Shown: positions 8,981 to 17,753, counted from the first letter of the stretch. The stretch is 64,000 nucleotides of DNA from Paraburkholderia fungorum (GCF_900099835.1 NZ_FNKP01000001.1:2914001-2978000), one strand, 5' to 3'. Notes: a model not told the origin generated them from the letters alone. Translations and numbers: made by a program.

Positions 8981-8998
8981 CGTTTCAGCGTTGAAACG
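8981..8998. promoter_or_regulatory. Candidate upstream activator site (perfect inverted repeat)
   Basis: CGTTTCA-N4-TGAAACG is perfectly palindromic. It lies about 110 bases before the predicted sigma-54 start site, within the usual distance for enhancer-binding protein sites. Assignment to the VpsR-like activators is inference. Confidence 0.38.
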
Positions 8999-9052
8999 TT
9001 TTTGACCGATTTCCGAATCGTTACTCCCTGCTTTTCGGGTCGCATCCCGATC

Positions 9053-9065
9053 CATCAATGGATTG
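9053..9065 (+). promoter_or_regulatory. IHF-like site in the fap promoter region
   Basis: CATCAATGGATTG matches the IHF consensus WATCAANNNNTTR at every defined position except the first. It lies between the inverted repeat and the -24/-12 element, the usual order at sigma-54 promoters, but its centre is only about 40 bases before the predicted start, closer than typical. Confidence 0.35.
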
Positions 9066-9072
9066 CGAGCGA

Positions 9073-9088
9073 TGGCACACGTTTCGCT
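9073..9088 (+). promoter_or_regulatory. Sigma-54 (-24/-12) promoter of the fap-like operon
   Basis: TGGCACACGTTTCGCT fits TGGCACGNNNNTTGCW with two mismatches and the required GG-N10-GC spacing (GG at 9074-9075, GC at 9086-9087). Transcription would start near 9099, a few bases before the AAGGAG ribosome-binding site of the first gene. Both flanking regulators are sigma-54 activators, which supports the call. Confidence 0.68.
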
Positions 9089-9115
9089 AAATGCTGTGCA
9101 CCAAGGAGACACATC

Positions 9116-9610
9116 ATGCGATTCGTTTTCCGCATTGATCTACACAATATCGTGCCGTGCGCCGCCCTCTTCGCGGCGCTTGCACTGAGCACCCTGTCCG
9201 GCGGCGTCCACGGACAGGAGGCCACCCAGGCCGGAACCGCCATGCTGGCGGAATCCGCCGATCCGGCCAGCCACGCTCACTTCATCTTCACGAGCATGCA
9301 GTCCGCTGCGTTGGCCTCGGCCAGCACCGGCGCCGACGCTCTCGCCGAAGGTAGCCCGCTTGCCAGCTACGCGCTGACCATGCCGGTCGATGGTGCATCG
9401 ATGAACGATATTTCGCTCGACGACCAGATGCTCTCGCGTCAACGCGGCGGCGCGCTCGGCATGGTGATGGTCGCCGCGACACCGCAACTGATGCGCGGCA
9501 ACGGCAGCGTGACGCTGTGGGATGAGATCGCGCCGCCGTCACCGATGCCGATTCCGGTCGACGCCGCACGCAATGCCCAAGGCAATGTCGCCACGTACCA
9601 AAGAAAGTAG
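9116..9610 (+). CDS. Exported protein with GG-leader-like motif, first gene of fap-like operon
   Basis: 164 residues starting at an ATG with a strong AAGGAG ribosome-binding site. The N-terminal signal peptide runs through PCAALFAALALSTLSGGVHGQ. The middle is Ala/Ser-rich. Residues 102-118 carry DDQMLSRQRGGALGMVM, which lines up without gaps with DDDVLAGQTGKYVGATM in the FapE-like protein of the same operon (D, D, L, Q, G, G and M identical). The tail is Pro-rich and polar. Its position would suit fapA, the periplasmic chaperone of Pseudomonas, but I see no clear similarity to FapA. It is probably exported to the periplasm and may be a substrate of the FapD-like peptidase. The gene is real; its role is unassigned. 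Confidence 0.75.
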   Translation: MRFVFRIDLHNIVPCAALFAALALSTLSGGVHGQEATQAGTAMLAESADPASHAHFIFTSMQSAALASASTGADALAEGSPLASYALTMPVDGASMNDISLDDQMLSRQRGGALGMVMVAATPQLMRGNGSVTLWDEIAPPSPMPIPVDAARNAQGNVATYQRK

Positions 9611-9688
9611 CGCGAACAAATTAACGATGCAAACAGACGGCGCCGATTAAACCGCCGCGACCAGCGAACAGAATAAAAGGACCGAGAA

Positions 9689-10252
9689 ATGACCACCCTC
9701 ATCAGGACGCCGCGCGCCGACAGGTCGCGGGCGGCGTCGCCCGCCCTCGCCTTGACACTGCGCATTGCGCGAACCCGCGACAGGTTTCCCGCCGCGCTGG
9801 CCGGCATCGCCGCCCTGTTCGCCCTCTGCTTCGCCATCGACGCTCAGGCGCAGCAGGTCACGAATCCCGGCGACATCATCGTCGAACGCACCGTGACGCC
9901 GCGCGACGCCTTCGTTCCCGTACCTCGCGACCAGGACCCGGTCGCAGTGCGCGCCACCACTTTCCCGGCCAACTCGTTCAATCCGGCCATCGCCCAACTG
10001 GTGGGTGATACCGATCTGACGAACGCGCACGGGTCCAGCGGTGTCGCCGACAACGGCGTGCTAGGCGGCACCGGCATGCAGGCAGTCACGCAGATCCTCA
10101 GCGGCCGCGCGACCGGCAACAACATCGCGCTGAATTCCGGTTCGATCGGCGCGCCCGCAGCGGGCATCGGCGGAACGATTACGTCGTCGGTGACCGGCGC
10201 GCTGGCGCCTCTGTCGAACGTGCTCAGCGGCACGCTCGGAGGTCTGAAATGA
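9689..10252 (+). CDS. Exported protein of unknown function in fap-like operon
   Basis: 187 residues with a long basic N-region followed by a hydrophobic segment (ALAGIAALFALCFAIDAQAQQ), consistent with a signal peptide of about 55 residues. The mature part begins with GDIIVERTVTPRDAF and a Pro/Val-rich stretch, and ends in a Gly/Ser/Thr/Asn-rich low-complexity region (SGSIGAPAAGIGGTITSSV). It has no cysteine in the mature part. A good ribosome-binding site (AAAAGGA) precedes the ATG. Its stop overlaps the start of the FapB-like gene by 4 bases, so translation is probably coupled. It may be a periplasmic partner of the amyloid subunits, but I do not recognise the family. Confidence 0.7.
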   Translation: MTTLIRTPRADRSRAASPALALTLRIARTRDRFPAALAGIAALFALCFAIDAQAQQVTNPGDIIVERTVTPRDAFVPVPRDQDPVAVRATTFPANSFNPAIAQLVGDTDLTNAHGSSGVADNGVLGGTGMQAVTQILSGRATGNNIALNSGSIGAPAAGIGGTITSSVTGALAPLSNVLSGTLGGLK

Positions 10253-10878
10253 ACTCGCTCAAGTTCGATCCGCTGCGGCTGGCCCTCTGCATGTGCCTGA
10301 GCGGCGCGGCCCTCGCAGCCGGCCACGCGCATGCGCAATCGGCGCCCCGCGTCAGCGCCGACGCGACCATCGGCAACGGTGCGGGCGCGGGTGTGACCGG
10401 CGCGTTCACCGTCAACGAGACGGCGGGGATCGATAACGCCCAGGCCAATCAGGTGACGATCACGACCGGCGGCTCGATCGCCGGCAACGACAACGCGAGC
10501 GTGCAAAGCGCGTCCGGGGCCGCGAAGGTCACCAGCGCGCGAGCCACGATCGAAGCCAACGCTTTTTCGAACACATCCGGTGCGGTGCTGGTGAACCAGT
10601 CGGCCGGAGCAGGGAATCTGCAGCGCAACAGCACCCAGATCGGGACTGGCGCGCTCGGAGTCGAGACCGTCTCGGATGGGGAGCTATCCGCGACGGCCCC
10701 GAAAAACGGAAGTCTGGGTCAATCCATCGGGGTTCATAGCGTCCGCGAGGCAAACATCTCCAGCGATGCCTTCAGGAACGTCAACGGGATCGTGCAGATC
10801 AACCAGGCAGCCGGCGCCGGTAACGCAACGGCAAACAGTTTTGTGCTCCGTCCCCCGGCGGGCACTTTTTTTAACTGA
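10249..10878 (+). CDS. FapB-like minor amyloid subunit or nucleator
   Basis: 209 residues with a signal peptide ending near GHAHAQ. The mature protein has three imperfect repeats around VNETAGIDNAQAN, VNQSAGAGNLQRN and INQAAGAGNATAN, with the AG dipeptides about 60 and 69 residues apart. The second and third repeats follow an AFxNxxG element. This Asn/Gln/Gly/Ala pattern is typical of bacterial functional amyloid subunits. Placement directly before fapC and a shared periodicity with it point to a FapB role (minor subunit seeding the fibre). The start overlaps the upstream stop (ATGA). The last codons overlap a terminator-like hairpin. The C-terminal CxxC described for Pseudomonas FapB/FapC is absent. 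Confidence 0.75.
   Translation: MNSLKFDPLRLALCMCLSGAALAAGHAHAQSAPRVSADATIGNGAGAGVTGAFTVNETAGIDNAQANQVTITTGGSIAGNDNASVQSASGAAKVTSARATIEANAFSNTSGAVLVNQSAGAGNLQRNSTQIGTGALGVETVSDGELSATAPKNGSLGQSIGVHSVREANISSDAFRNVNGIVQINQAAGAGNATANSFVLRPPAGTFFN
10843..10872 (+). terminator. Hairpin plus T7 embedded in the 3' end of the FapB-like gene
   Basis: GTGCTC (10843-10848) pairs with GGGCAC (10860-10865), followed by seven T (10866-10872). The T-run encodes the C-terminal Phe-Phe and the stop follows at 10876. Partial termination here would lower expression of fapC and later genes unless a separate promoter or antitermination exists. Confidence 0.5.
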
Positions 10879-10904
10879 CCACACTTAAAGTATCGGAGCG
10901 AATC

Positions 10905-12281
10905 ATGAAGCGCACTCTTATTGCTGCAGCCGTACTCGTCGCCGCATCCAGCAGCGCATTTGCTGCGAAGCCCGTCTACCTGTTCAATGCCACGATGATC
11001 GGCGAAGCAGTCGGCGTCGAAGGTCTGGTCGGACTGTACGGTTGCGTCCACGTGTCGAGCACGGCCGGCGCGGTGATCAACAACACCCAGTCGGTCAACG
11101 TGCAGGCGATGCTGATCCCGCAAGCGCAAAGCTACACGGTCGGCGCGGTCACGAAGACCTACAACGACACGGATGCCTCGATCAAGACCAGCGGCACGGC
11201 CAGCCTCACGACGACCCAGTCGCATACGACGCACTCGTCCGGCTCGCAATCGTTCGAAGCCTCGGGCGGCTATGTGTACGGCAGCCAAAGCAAGTCGGTA
11301 TCGGGCGGCGGCTATGAAGGCAGCCAGCAGGCTTCGGGCATCGTCGGCGGCTTCTCGCACACGGCGTCGAATTCCGGCGGCCATATTGCGGCGGGCGGCT
11401 CGATCGGCGGCGGTTACACCACACATTCGTCGCGCGACGGCGCCTCGTTCAGCGCGGGCGCAGGCTTGCAGGCCGGCTATCGCGAATCGAGCTACGCGAA
11501 CTCGTCGGGCGTCGCAGGCGGCTTCGAAGCGTCGGAAGCATCCGGGCAAGGCAAGGTGTGGAGCTTCAACGCCAACGAAGGTTCGGGCTATGCGGCAGTC
11601 GCCGAACAGTCGTCCGGTCATTCGAGCAGCCATACCTCGTCGAGCGACTCCTACGGCGCCAAATGGGACGTCAACGCCAGCCTGAAGACGACCAACGACA
11701 CGACCAGCGGCTACGTCACGCAATACACCAACACCCAGGCTCCGGGCACGCTGACCGCGACCACCGGCACCAACGCAGCCAACAGCGTGTCGGGCAACCT
11801 CGGCATCAACATCGCGGAAGGCATCAGCAATGCGCAAAGCAACGACACGTCGCTGGCCTCGGTCGATGTCGGCAACGTGTTCGGCAATGCGCAGATCTTC
11901 AGCTCGCAAGCGTCGGCCGGCAACGCAACGATCAACAACTTCAATCTGAACGCGTCGATCGGTGATGGCTCGCTGTCGGGCGTGTCGGGCAACGTCGGGG
12001 TGAACGTGGCCTCGGGTATCGGCAACGTGCAGAACAACAGCCTCGCCGGTGCTGTGACGACGAAGACGCAAGGCGATGTCTCGACCACCGCGATGGTCGC
12101 CACGGACGACAACTCGCAATCCGCCACGATGGCGGTTGCCGGTCAATTCCAGGGCACCGCGACGCTGGGCGCCAACTCGCTCTATATGGCGTCGGGCAAC
12201 ATCGGCGTGAACATCGCGGGCGGCGCGGGCAACCTGCAACACAACGGCCTCGCGATCGCAGCGCTGAACAGCGGCAAATAA
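10905..12281 (+). CDS. fapC: FapC-like major functional amyloid subunit
   Basis: 458 residues with a Sec signal (MKRTLIAAAVLVAASSSAFA). Residues about 95-290 are a long Gly/Ser/His/Tyr-rich segment (YGSQSKSVSGGGYEGS, SSGHSSSHTSSSDSYG). Residues about 294-454 hold three repeats with cores SGNLGINIAEGISN, SGNVGVNVASGIGN and SGNIGVNIAGGAGN, starting at residues 296, 361 and 430. Each is followed by a QxN motif. This SGNxGVNVAxG core is the hallmark of FapC fibril repeats. Known FapC is exported through FapF and forms the fibre core. Unusual points: the low-complexity segment precedes the repeats instead of linking them, and the only cysteine is Cys47, so there is no C-terminal CxxC. A good ribosome-binding site (CGGAG) is present. 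Confidence 0.85.
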   Translation: MKRTLIAAAVLVAASSSAFAAKPVYLFNATMIGEAVGVEGLVGLYGCVHVSSTAGAVINNTQSVNVQAMLIPQAQSYTVGAVTKTYNDTDASIKTSGTASLTTTQSHTTHSSGSQSFEASGGYVYGSQSKSVSGGGYEGSQQASGIVGGFSHTASNSGGHIAAGGSIGGGYTTHSSRDGASFSAGAGLQAGYRESSYANSSGVAGGFEASEASGQGKVWSFNANEGSGYAAVAEQSSGHSSSHTSSSDSYGAKWDVNASLKTTNDTTSGYVTQYTNTQAPGTLTATTGTNAANSVSGNLGINIAEGISNAQSNDTSLASVDVGNVFGNAQIFSSQASAGNATINNFNLNASIGDGSLSGVSGNVGVNVASGIGNVQNNSLAGAVTTKTQGDVSTTAMVATDDNSQSATMAVAGQFQGTATLGANSLYMASGNIGVNIAGGAGNLQHNGLAIAALNSGK

Positions 12282-12320
12282 GCTGACCGGCACAAAAAGC
12301 CAGAAGCACATCGGGAGGGA

Positions 12321-12352
12321 CGTGCCGGCCGCCATCCAGGGCGGCCGGCACG
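12321..12352 (+). ncRNA. Strong 13-bp mRNA hairpin just after fapC (no U-tract)
   Basis: CGTGCCGGCCGCC (12321-12333) pairs perfectly with 12340-12352 around a 6-nt loop, 40 bases after the fapC stop and 20 before the fapD start. There is no T-run after it. Such intercistronic stems commonly protect the 3' end of an abundant structural-subunit message or mark a processing point. It is an RNA structure element of the operon message, not a separate RNA gene. Confidence 0.6.
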
Positions 12353-12372
12353 GATAAAAGCAGGAGACCAGT

Positions 12373-13089
12373 ATGTCCGGGTTCAAGGGGTTCCCGGCGC
12401 GACGGCTGTTGGCCGTAGCGCTGGCAGGCTGCACTCTGTGCGTGGACCAGACTTACGCACAGTCGAGCATCGACACGTCCACGCTCGTGGGCGTGCCGTT
12501 GACGAAAACGATCCGTTCGATGAAGGACATTCGTTACAGCCACGTCGTCAGCCAGCAATTCGACTACAGCTGCGGCGCGGCAGCGCTCGCCACCCTCCTG
12601 AAGTTCGGCTACGGAATCGACATTCCGGAAACCGAACTGATCCGCCGGATGATGGTTTTCTCGACGCCCGACGTCGTGGTCAAGAACGGCTTCTCGATGC
12701 TCGACATGAAGAAGTTCGTCGAGACCATCGGCTTGCGCGGCCGCGGCTTCCGGGTCAACACCGACGCGCTCACTCATCTGCAGATTCCCGTGATGGTTCT
12801 GATGAACATCGACGGATACGAGCATTTCGTGATCGTCAAGCATGTGGAGAACGGCCGCGTGTTTCTCGCGGACCCGGCGCTCGGCAATCGCATCGTGCTC
12901 GAAGAGGATTTCGCGAAGACCTGGAACGGTCTCGTGTTCGCGGTCCTCGGCAAACCCTTCAGGGAGGATTCCCCGCTGTTGCAGGACAACGAGTCGCTCG
13001 CGCTCAAGCTGCGCGCCAGCGCGCTGGCTAACGGCACCGCCGCGACTCCCTTTGTCGAGTATGGCTTGATCAAGGCAGACCTGTTCTGA
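12373..13089 (+). CDS. fapD: FapD-like C39-family cysteine peptidase
   Basis: 238 residues with an N-terminal hydrophobic signal (LLAVALAGCTLCVDQTYAQ), then a single C39 papain-like domain. The catalytic set is complete: Cys67 in QFDYSCGAAAL, His151 in GYEHFVIVKH and Asp167 in FLADPALG. There is no ABC transporter or ATPase domain, so it works as a free periplasmic enzyme, as FapD is thought to. Family knowledge places FapD as required for Fap export; its substrate is not settled. Two operon proteins with a GG-leader-like motif are candidate substrates. AGGAG precedes the ATG. It sits directly after the major subunit, as in Pseudomonas. Confidence 0.85.
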   Translation: MSGFKGFPARRLLAVALAGCTLCVDQTYAQSSIDTSTLVGVPLTKTIRSMKDIRYSHVVSQQFDYSCGAAALATLLKFGYGIDIPETELIRRMMVFSTPDVVVKNGFSMLDMKKFVETIGLRGRGFRVNTDALTHLQIPVMVLMNIDGYEHFVIVKHVENGRVFLADPALGNRIVLEEDFAKTWNGLVFAVLGKPFREDSPLLQDNESLALKLRASALANGTAATPFVEYGLIKADLF

Positions 13090-13096
13090 CCCAACC

Positions 13097-13909
13097 ATGA
13101 AGCAACATCTCACACAGCTCGGGCTTGCCTTCTGCGCCGTCGCATTCGGCGCAACCGGCAGTGCTCATGCATCACAGGGCATCGGCTCGCCGGCGGCGCC
13201 GGAAGCGCTCGCTTCGTCAGCCGGTCCTCGCGACCTGGCCTCCGCCGCCGTCAAGGTGCAGATGGTCGACGACGACGTGCTCGCCGGACAGACCGGCAAA
13301 TACGTCGGCGCCACGATGATTTCCGGCTTCGTTCTGAACGTGCTTTCGCAATGGCAGTTGCCCAACGGCGTGAACGCGCTCGCGCAGGGGACGCTCGGCG
13401 CGGTGCGCAATACGGCCGGCCAGCTCGTCAGCACCGTCAGCACATTGGCCAGCGTGACGGGCAATGCCCACGGCGACTCGGGGGCCAATCCCAACGCGCA
13501 GGCAAACGGCGGACAGAGCATCGCGGTCAACGGCGTGTCGCAGGTCACGCAGGTTGCCGGCGACAGCAACAGCGGCTTTAACGCCGCGACGATCGACTTC
13601 ACCAGCGGCGCGCTGCCGTCGACGGGCACCGCCAATGCCCCGTCGGCTGCTGCCAGCAATAGCAACGGCTCGGTCAAGGCCGGCATCTCGTTCGGCAGCA
13701 ACGGCGTGCAGGTCGCGCTGCAAACGCCGGCCGGGCTCGCCACCCAGACCATCACGCCGGGCAACGGCCAGATCGCCCAGCTACTCCAGATTGCAGGCAA
13801 CAACCAGCAGGTCGCCAATGCGCTTCAGTTGCATCTGCAGACGCAGCAGATGTCGGCCGCCATGCTCCGCCAGATCGGCGTACTACAAGCACTGCAAAAC
13901 AGGAGATAG
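13097..13909 (+). CDS. fapE: FapE-like exported protein
   Basis: 270 residues. The signal peptide ends near GSAHASQ. Residues 58-90 contain DDDVLAGQTGKYVGATM followed by ISGFVLNVLSQWQLPNG. This matches my recollection of the FapE pattern of an acidic/RG(K/R) site followed by a hydrophobic stretch and a Trp-Gln pair. The rest is Ala/Asn/Gln/Ser-rich with amyloid-like composition and a Gln-rich C-terminal helix (LQLHLQTQQMSAAMLRQ). The start lies 7 bases after the fapD stop with no good ribosome-binding site, so coupled translation is likely. FapE is a minor fibre component or extracellular helper in Pseudomonas. Assignment rests on motif, size and position. Confidence 0.72.
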   Translation: MKQHLTQLGLAFCAVAFGATGSAHASQGIGSPAAPEALASSAGPRDLASAAVKVQMVDDDVLAGQTGKYVGATMISGFVLNVLSQWQLPNGVNALAQGTLGAVRNTAGQLVSTVSTLASVTGNAHGDSGANPNAQANGGQSIAVNGVSQVTQVAGDSNSGFNAATIDFTSGALPSTGTANAPSAAASNSNGSVKAGISFGSNGVQVALQTPAGLATQTITPGNGQIAQLLQIAGNNQQVANALQLHLQTQQMSAAMLRQIGVLQALQNRR

Positions 13910-14052
13910 ACCGCACCCGAAAGGAGAAAAAACGGCGGGCCGCCACCCGCCAGACAAGCAGCAAACGCAGCAAGAGCAGTACAGATACGGCCGCGCAACG
14001 CCTTCGCCAGACCAGCAGGCAGCGCCCGGCCGGAACACCGGGGGAGCACAAA

Positions 14053-15507
14053 ATGACAAGACTTTCATCGATCAGGGCGCCGCGCATGGCGCTGGCGGCC
14101 ATTCCGGCCGCCGCCATGCTGTTTGCGTTTTCACAAGGCGCGGCCGCTCAGGCGTTGGCGCAGCAATCCGTAGAAGATCGGCTGAATACGTTGATGCGGG
14201 TCGTCGACGAGCAGCAGCGGCAGATTCATTCACTCGAACGTCAGGTCACCGATCTGGAGATGTCGCAACGCGGGCGCGGCATACCGGGTGCGGGTGCGCC
14301 CGCAGGTAGCGAAGCGGTGGCGGAACAACCCGGCGCGGACGGCTTGCCCGTGCCGTTGCCGCCGCTCGCGCAGGTCAATCCCGGCACACCCGCGCCGGGC
14401 GGCAACACGGGCACGGCGACCGGCGTGCCCGTCAACCCGCCGCCGCCCGACGGCAGCAGCGGCAGCAGCGCGGGCGGCCTGCCGCAAGCCACTGACGGCA
14501 GCGGCCGCAGCGGCACCGTCGGCCAGACCCAGCAAGCCGCCGAACCGACGCGCACGCAAGCCGAGCAGGCCGTCGTGCAACGCGAACACGCGCCGCTGTT
14601 CGACCACAAGCTGACGATGGACCTCGGCTTCAGCGACACGTACTACGATCGCCGCCAGTTGCAGTTGTCGGGCTTCCTCGCACTCGACGCGATTTTCCTC
14701 GGCAACATCAACCTGGGTCAGACCAAGTCGCACCAGGTGATGGCCGATCTCGACACGCGCTACGGCCTGACCGACCGGATCAGCGTCGATGTCGACGTGC
14801 CGTACGTGTACCGGCATAGCAACTTCATCGTCGGCGGTGCGGGCGGCGCGGCCAGCACGCTGTCGGACGCGTCGGTGAGCAGCAACGCGATCGGCGACGT
14901 CAACTTCGGGATCTACTACCAGTTCCTGAAAGAGACCAACAGCATGCCGGACGTGGTCGGCAGCCTGCGCTTCAAGGCGCCCACCGGCACCTCGCCGTTC
15001 GGCCAGAAAGTCGTGCAGATCGACGCGAACAACACCAACCTGGTCGCGCCGACCGAGCTGCCCACCGGCACCGGTTTCTGGAGCGTCACGGCCGGCGTCT
15101 CGGTGCTGAAGACCTACGACCCGGTGGTGCTGTTCGGCAGTCTTTCGTACACCTACAACATCGCGCGTTCCTTCGCGGACATCTCCTCCGTGCAGGGACA
15201 AACCGAGCCGGCCACCGTCAAGCTCGGCGACGTCGTGCAGTTCGGCGGCGGCGTGGCGCTCGCTTTTTCGGACAAGGATTCGGCCAGCATCTCGTTCACG
15301 ATGGCGCTCGAACCCGAATCGAAAACGCGTGCGCCGGGCGGCTCCTACTCGAAGGTGCCGGGCAGCGAAACCACGGCAGCAGCGATGAATTTCGGCCTGA
15401 ACCACGTCGTGAACAAGCACCTGACGATCAACGGCTCGGTTTCCGTCGGCATGACGCCCGACGCGCCGAACTTCGTGGTCGGCGTGCGGTTTCCCTACAC
15501 CTTCTGA
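14053..15507 (+). CDS. fapF: FapF-like outer-membrane secretion pore
   Basis: 484 residues. After a signal peptide (about 1-33), residues 38-72 form a heptad coiled coil (VEDRLNTLMRVVDEQQRQI, SLERQVTDLE). A Pro/Gly/Ser-rich linker follows (about 75-165), then a C-terminal beta barrel of about 300 residues with alternating strands (LTMDLGFSDTYYD, ISVDVDVPYVYRHSNF, VVGSLRFKAPTG). The chain ends in RFPYTF, the aromatic C-terminus expected for BAM-dependent insertion. This is the FapF layout: a trimeric helical plug domain, flexible linker and 12-strand barrel, which exports the subunits. GGGGAG precedes the ATG. A small GC hairpin lies in the 143-base gap after fapE (13934-13951). Confidence 0.85.
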   Translation: MTRLSSIRAPRMALAAIPAAAMLFAFSQGAAAQALAQQSVEDRLNTLMRVVDEQQRQIHSLERQVTDLEMSQRGRGIPGAGAPAGSEAVAEQPGADGLPVPLPPLAQVNPGTPAPGGNTGTATGVPVNPPPPDGSSGSSAGGLPQATDGSGRSGTVGQTQQAAEPTRTQAEQAVVQREHAPLFDHKLTMDLGFSDTYYDRRQLQLSGFLALDAIFLGNINLGQTKSHQVMADLDTRYGLTDRISVDVDVPYVYRHSNFIVGGAGGAASTLSDASVSSNAIGDVNFGIYYQFLKETNSMPDVVGSLRFKAPTGTSPFGQKVVQIDANNTNLVAPTELPTGTGFWSVTAGVSVLKTYDPVVLFGSLSYTYNIARSFADISSVQGQTEPATVKLGDVVQFGGGVALAFSDKDSASISFTMALEPESKTRAPGGSYSKVPGSETTAAAMNFGLNHVVNKHLTINGSVSVGMTPDAPNFVVGVRFPYTF

Positions 15508-15531
15508 CGTGATCACAAAGCGAGGTCGTCC

Positions 15532-17085
<1,554 letters not shown>

Positions 17086-17102
17086 AGCCGGCGCTTCGGC
17101 CG

Positions 17103-17135
17103 GACGGGCCGCCTTGACGATGGCGGCGGCCCGTC
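17103..17135 (+). terminator. GC-rich 11-bp hairpin between activator 2 and folA
   Basis: GACGGGCCGCC (17103-17113) pairs perfectly with GGCGGCCCGTC (17125-17135) around an 11-nt loop. No U-tract follows. It is the only candidate end point for the amyloid operon transcript before folA. Confidence 0.45.
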
Positions 17136-17183
17136 AGGCGCGTCAGGTAGAATCGTCCGGATTACATTTCCCTTTTCCATTCG

Positions 17184-17684
17184 ATGACGACGCTCACCCT
17201 GATCGTCGCTCGCGCCAACAACGGCGTGATCGGCCGCGACAACCAGTTGCCCTGGCGACTGCCCGAAGACCTCGCGTTCTTCAAGCGCACCACGATGGGC
17301 GCGCCCATCATCATGGGCCGCAAGACGCATGAATCGATTGGGCGGCCGTTGCCTGGACGTCGCAACATCGTCGTGACACGGGATGCCACCCGCCGCTTCC
17401 AGGGCTGCGACGCCGCCACCACGCTCGAAGACGCATTGACGCTGGCCGCACAGGATCAGGCACCGGAAGCGTTTCTGATTGGCGGCGCGCAGCTGTACTC
17501 GGAAGGCTTGCGGCAGGCGGACAAGCTGATCGTCACCGAAATTTCCGCCGATTTCGAAGGCGACGCCACCTTCCCGGAGCTGGACGAAAACGAGTGGGAA
17601 GAAGTCGCGCACGAAACGCATCGCGCGGACGCTCCGAACGACTTCGACTACGCGTTCGTCACGTATAAGCGCAAGGGCGTCTGA
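17184..17684 (+). CDS. folA: Dihydrofolate reductase
   Basis: Reduces dihydrofolate to tetrahydrofolate with NADPH, closing the cycle that thymidylate synthase drives. It is 166 residues, the usual size. Visible elements are [19 protein letters not shown] (Met20-loop region with the catalytic acid after LPWRLPE), [16 protein letters not shown] (NADPH binding) and [13 protein letters not shown]. There is no clear Shine-Dalgarno before the ATG; a TAGAAT -10-like hexamer at 17148-17153 would give a leader of only about 25 bases. It stands alone between a hairpin and a bidirectional terminator. Confidence 0.97.
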   Translation: MTTLTLIVARANNGVIGRDNQLPWRLPEDLAFFKRTTMGAPIIMGRKTHESIGRPLPGRRNIVVTRDATRRFQGCDAATTLEDALTLAAQDQAPEAFLIGGAQLYSEGLRQADKLIVTEISADFEGDATFPELDENEWEEVAHETHRADAPNDFDYAFVTYKRKGV

Positions 17685-17753
17685 GGTTTCGCGGGCGCGA
17701 AGCCGACGCGAAATTGACGCGAAGCCGGAAGCCTCGCCAGGTCCGGGAACACG

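Larger units (their letters stand above)
8582..9115. other. AT-rich regulatory region between activator 1 and the fap-like operon
   Basis: 534 bases without a supported gene and visibly poorer in G+C than the flanks, most clearly 8760-9010. It contains an inverted repeat CGTTCGG/CCGAACG (8654-8660 and 8680-8686) near the activator start, an orphan plus-strand terminator, a perfect 7-bp inverted repeat at 8981-8998, an IHF-like site at 9053-9065 and a -24/-12 match at 9073-9088. A second IHF-like match (AATCAATTATTAA, one mismatch) is at 8869-8881. AT-rich promoters of surface-structure genes are often silenced by H-NS-type proteins; that part is inference. Confidence 0.65.

Noticed and set aside
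10734..12434. 566-codon minus-strand ORF opposite fapC
   Set aside because: Arg/Ala/Val-rich antisense frame without start signal; the plus-strand protein has a signal peptide and amyloid repeats.
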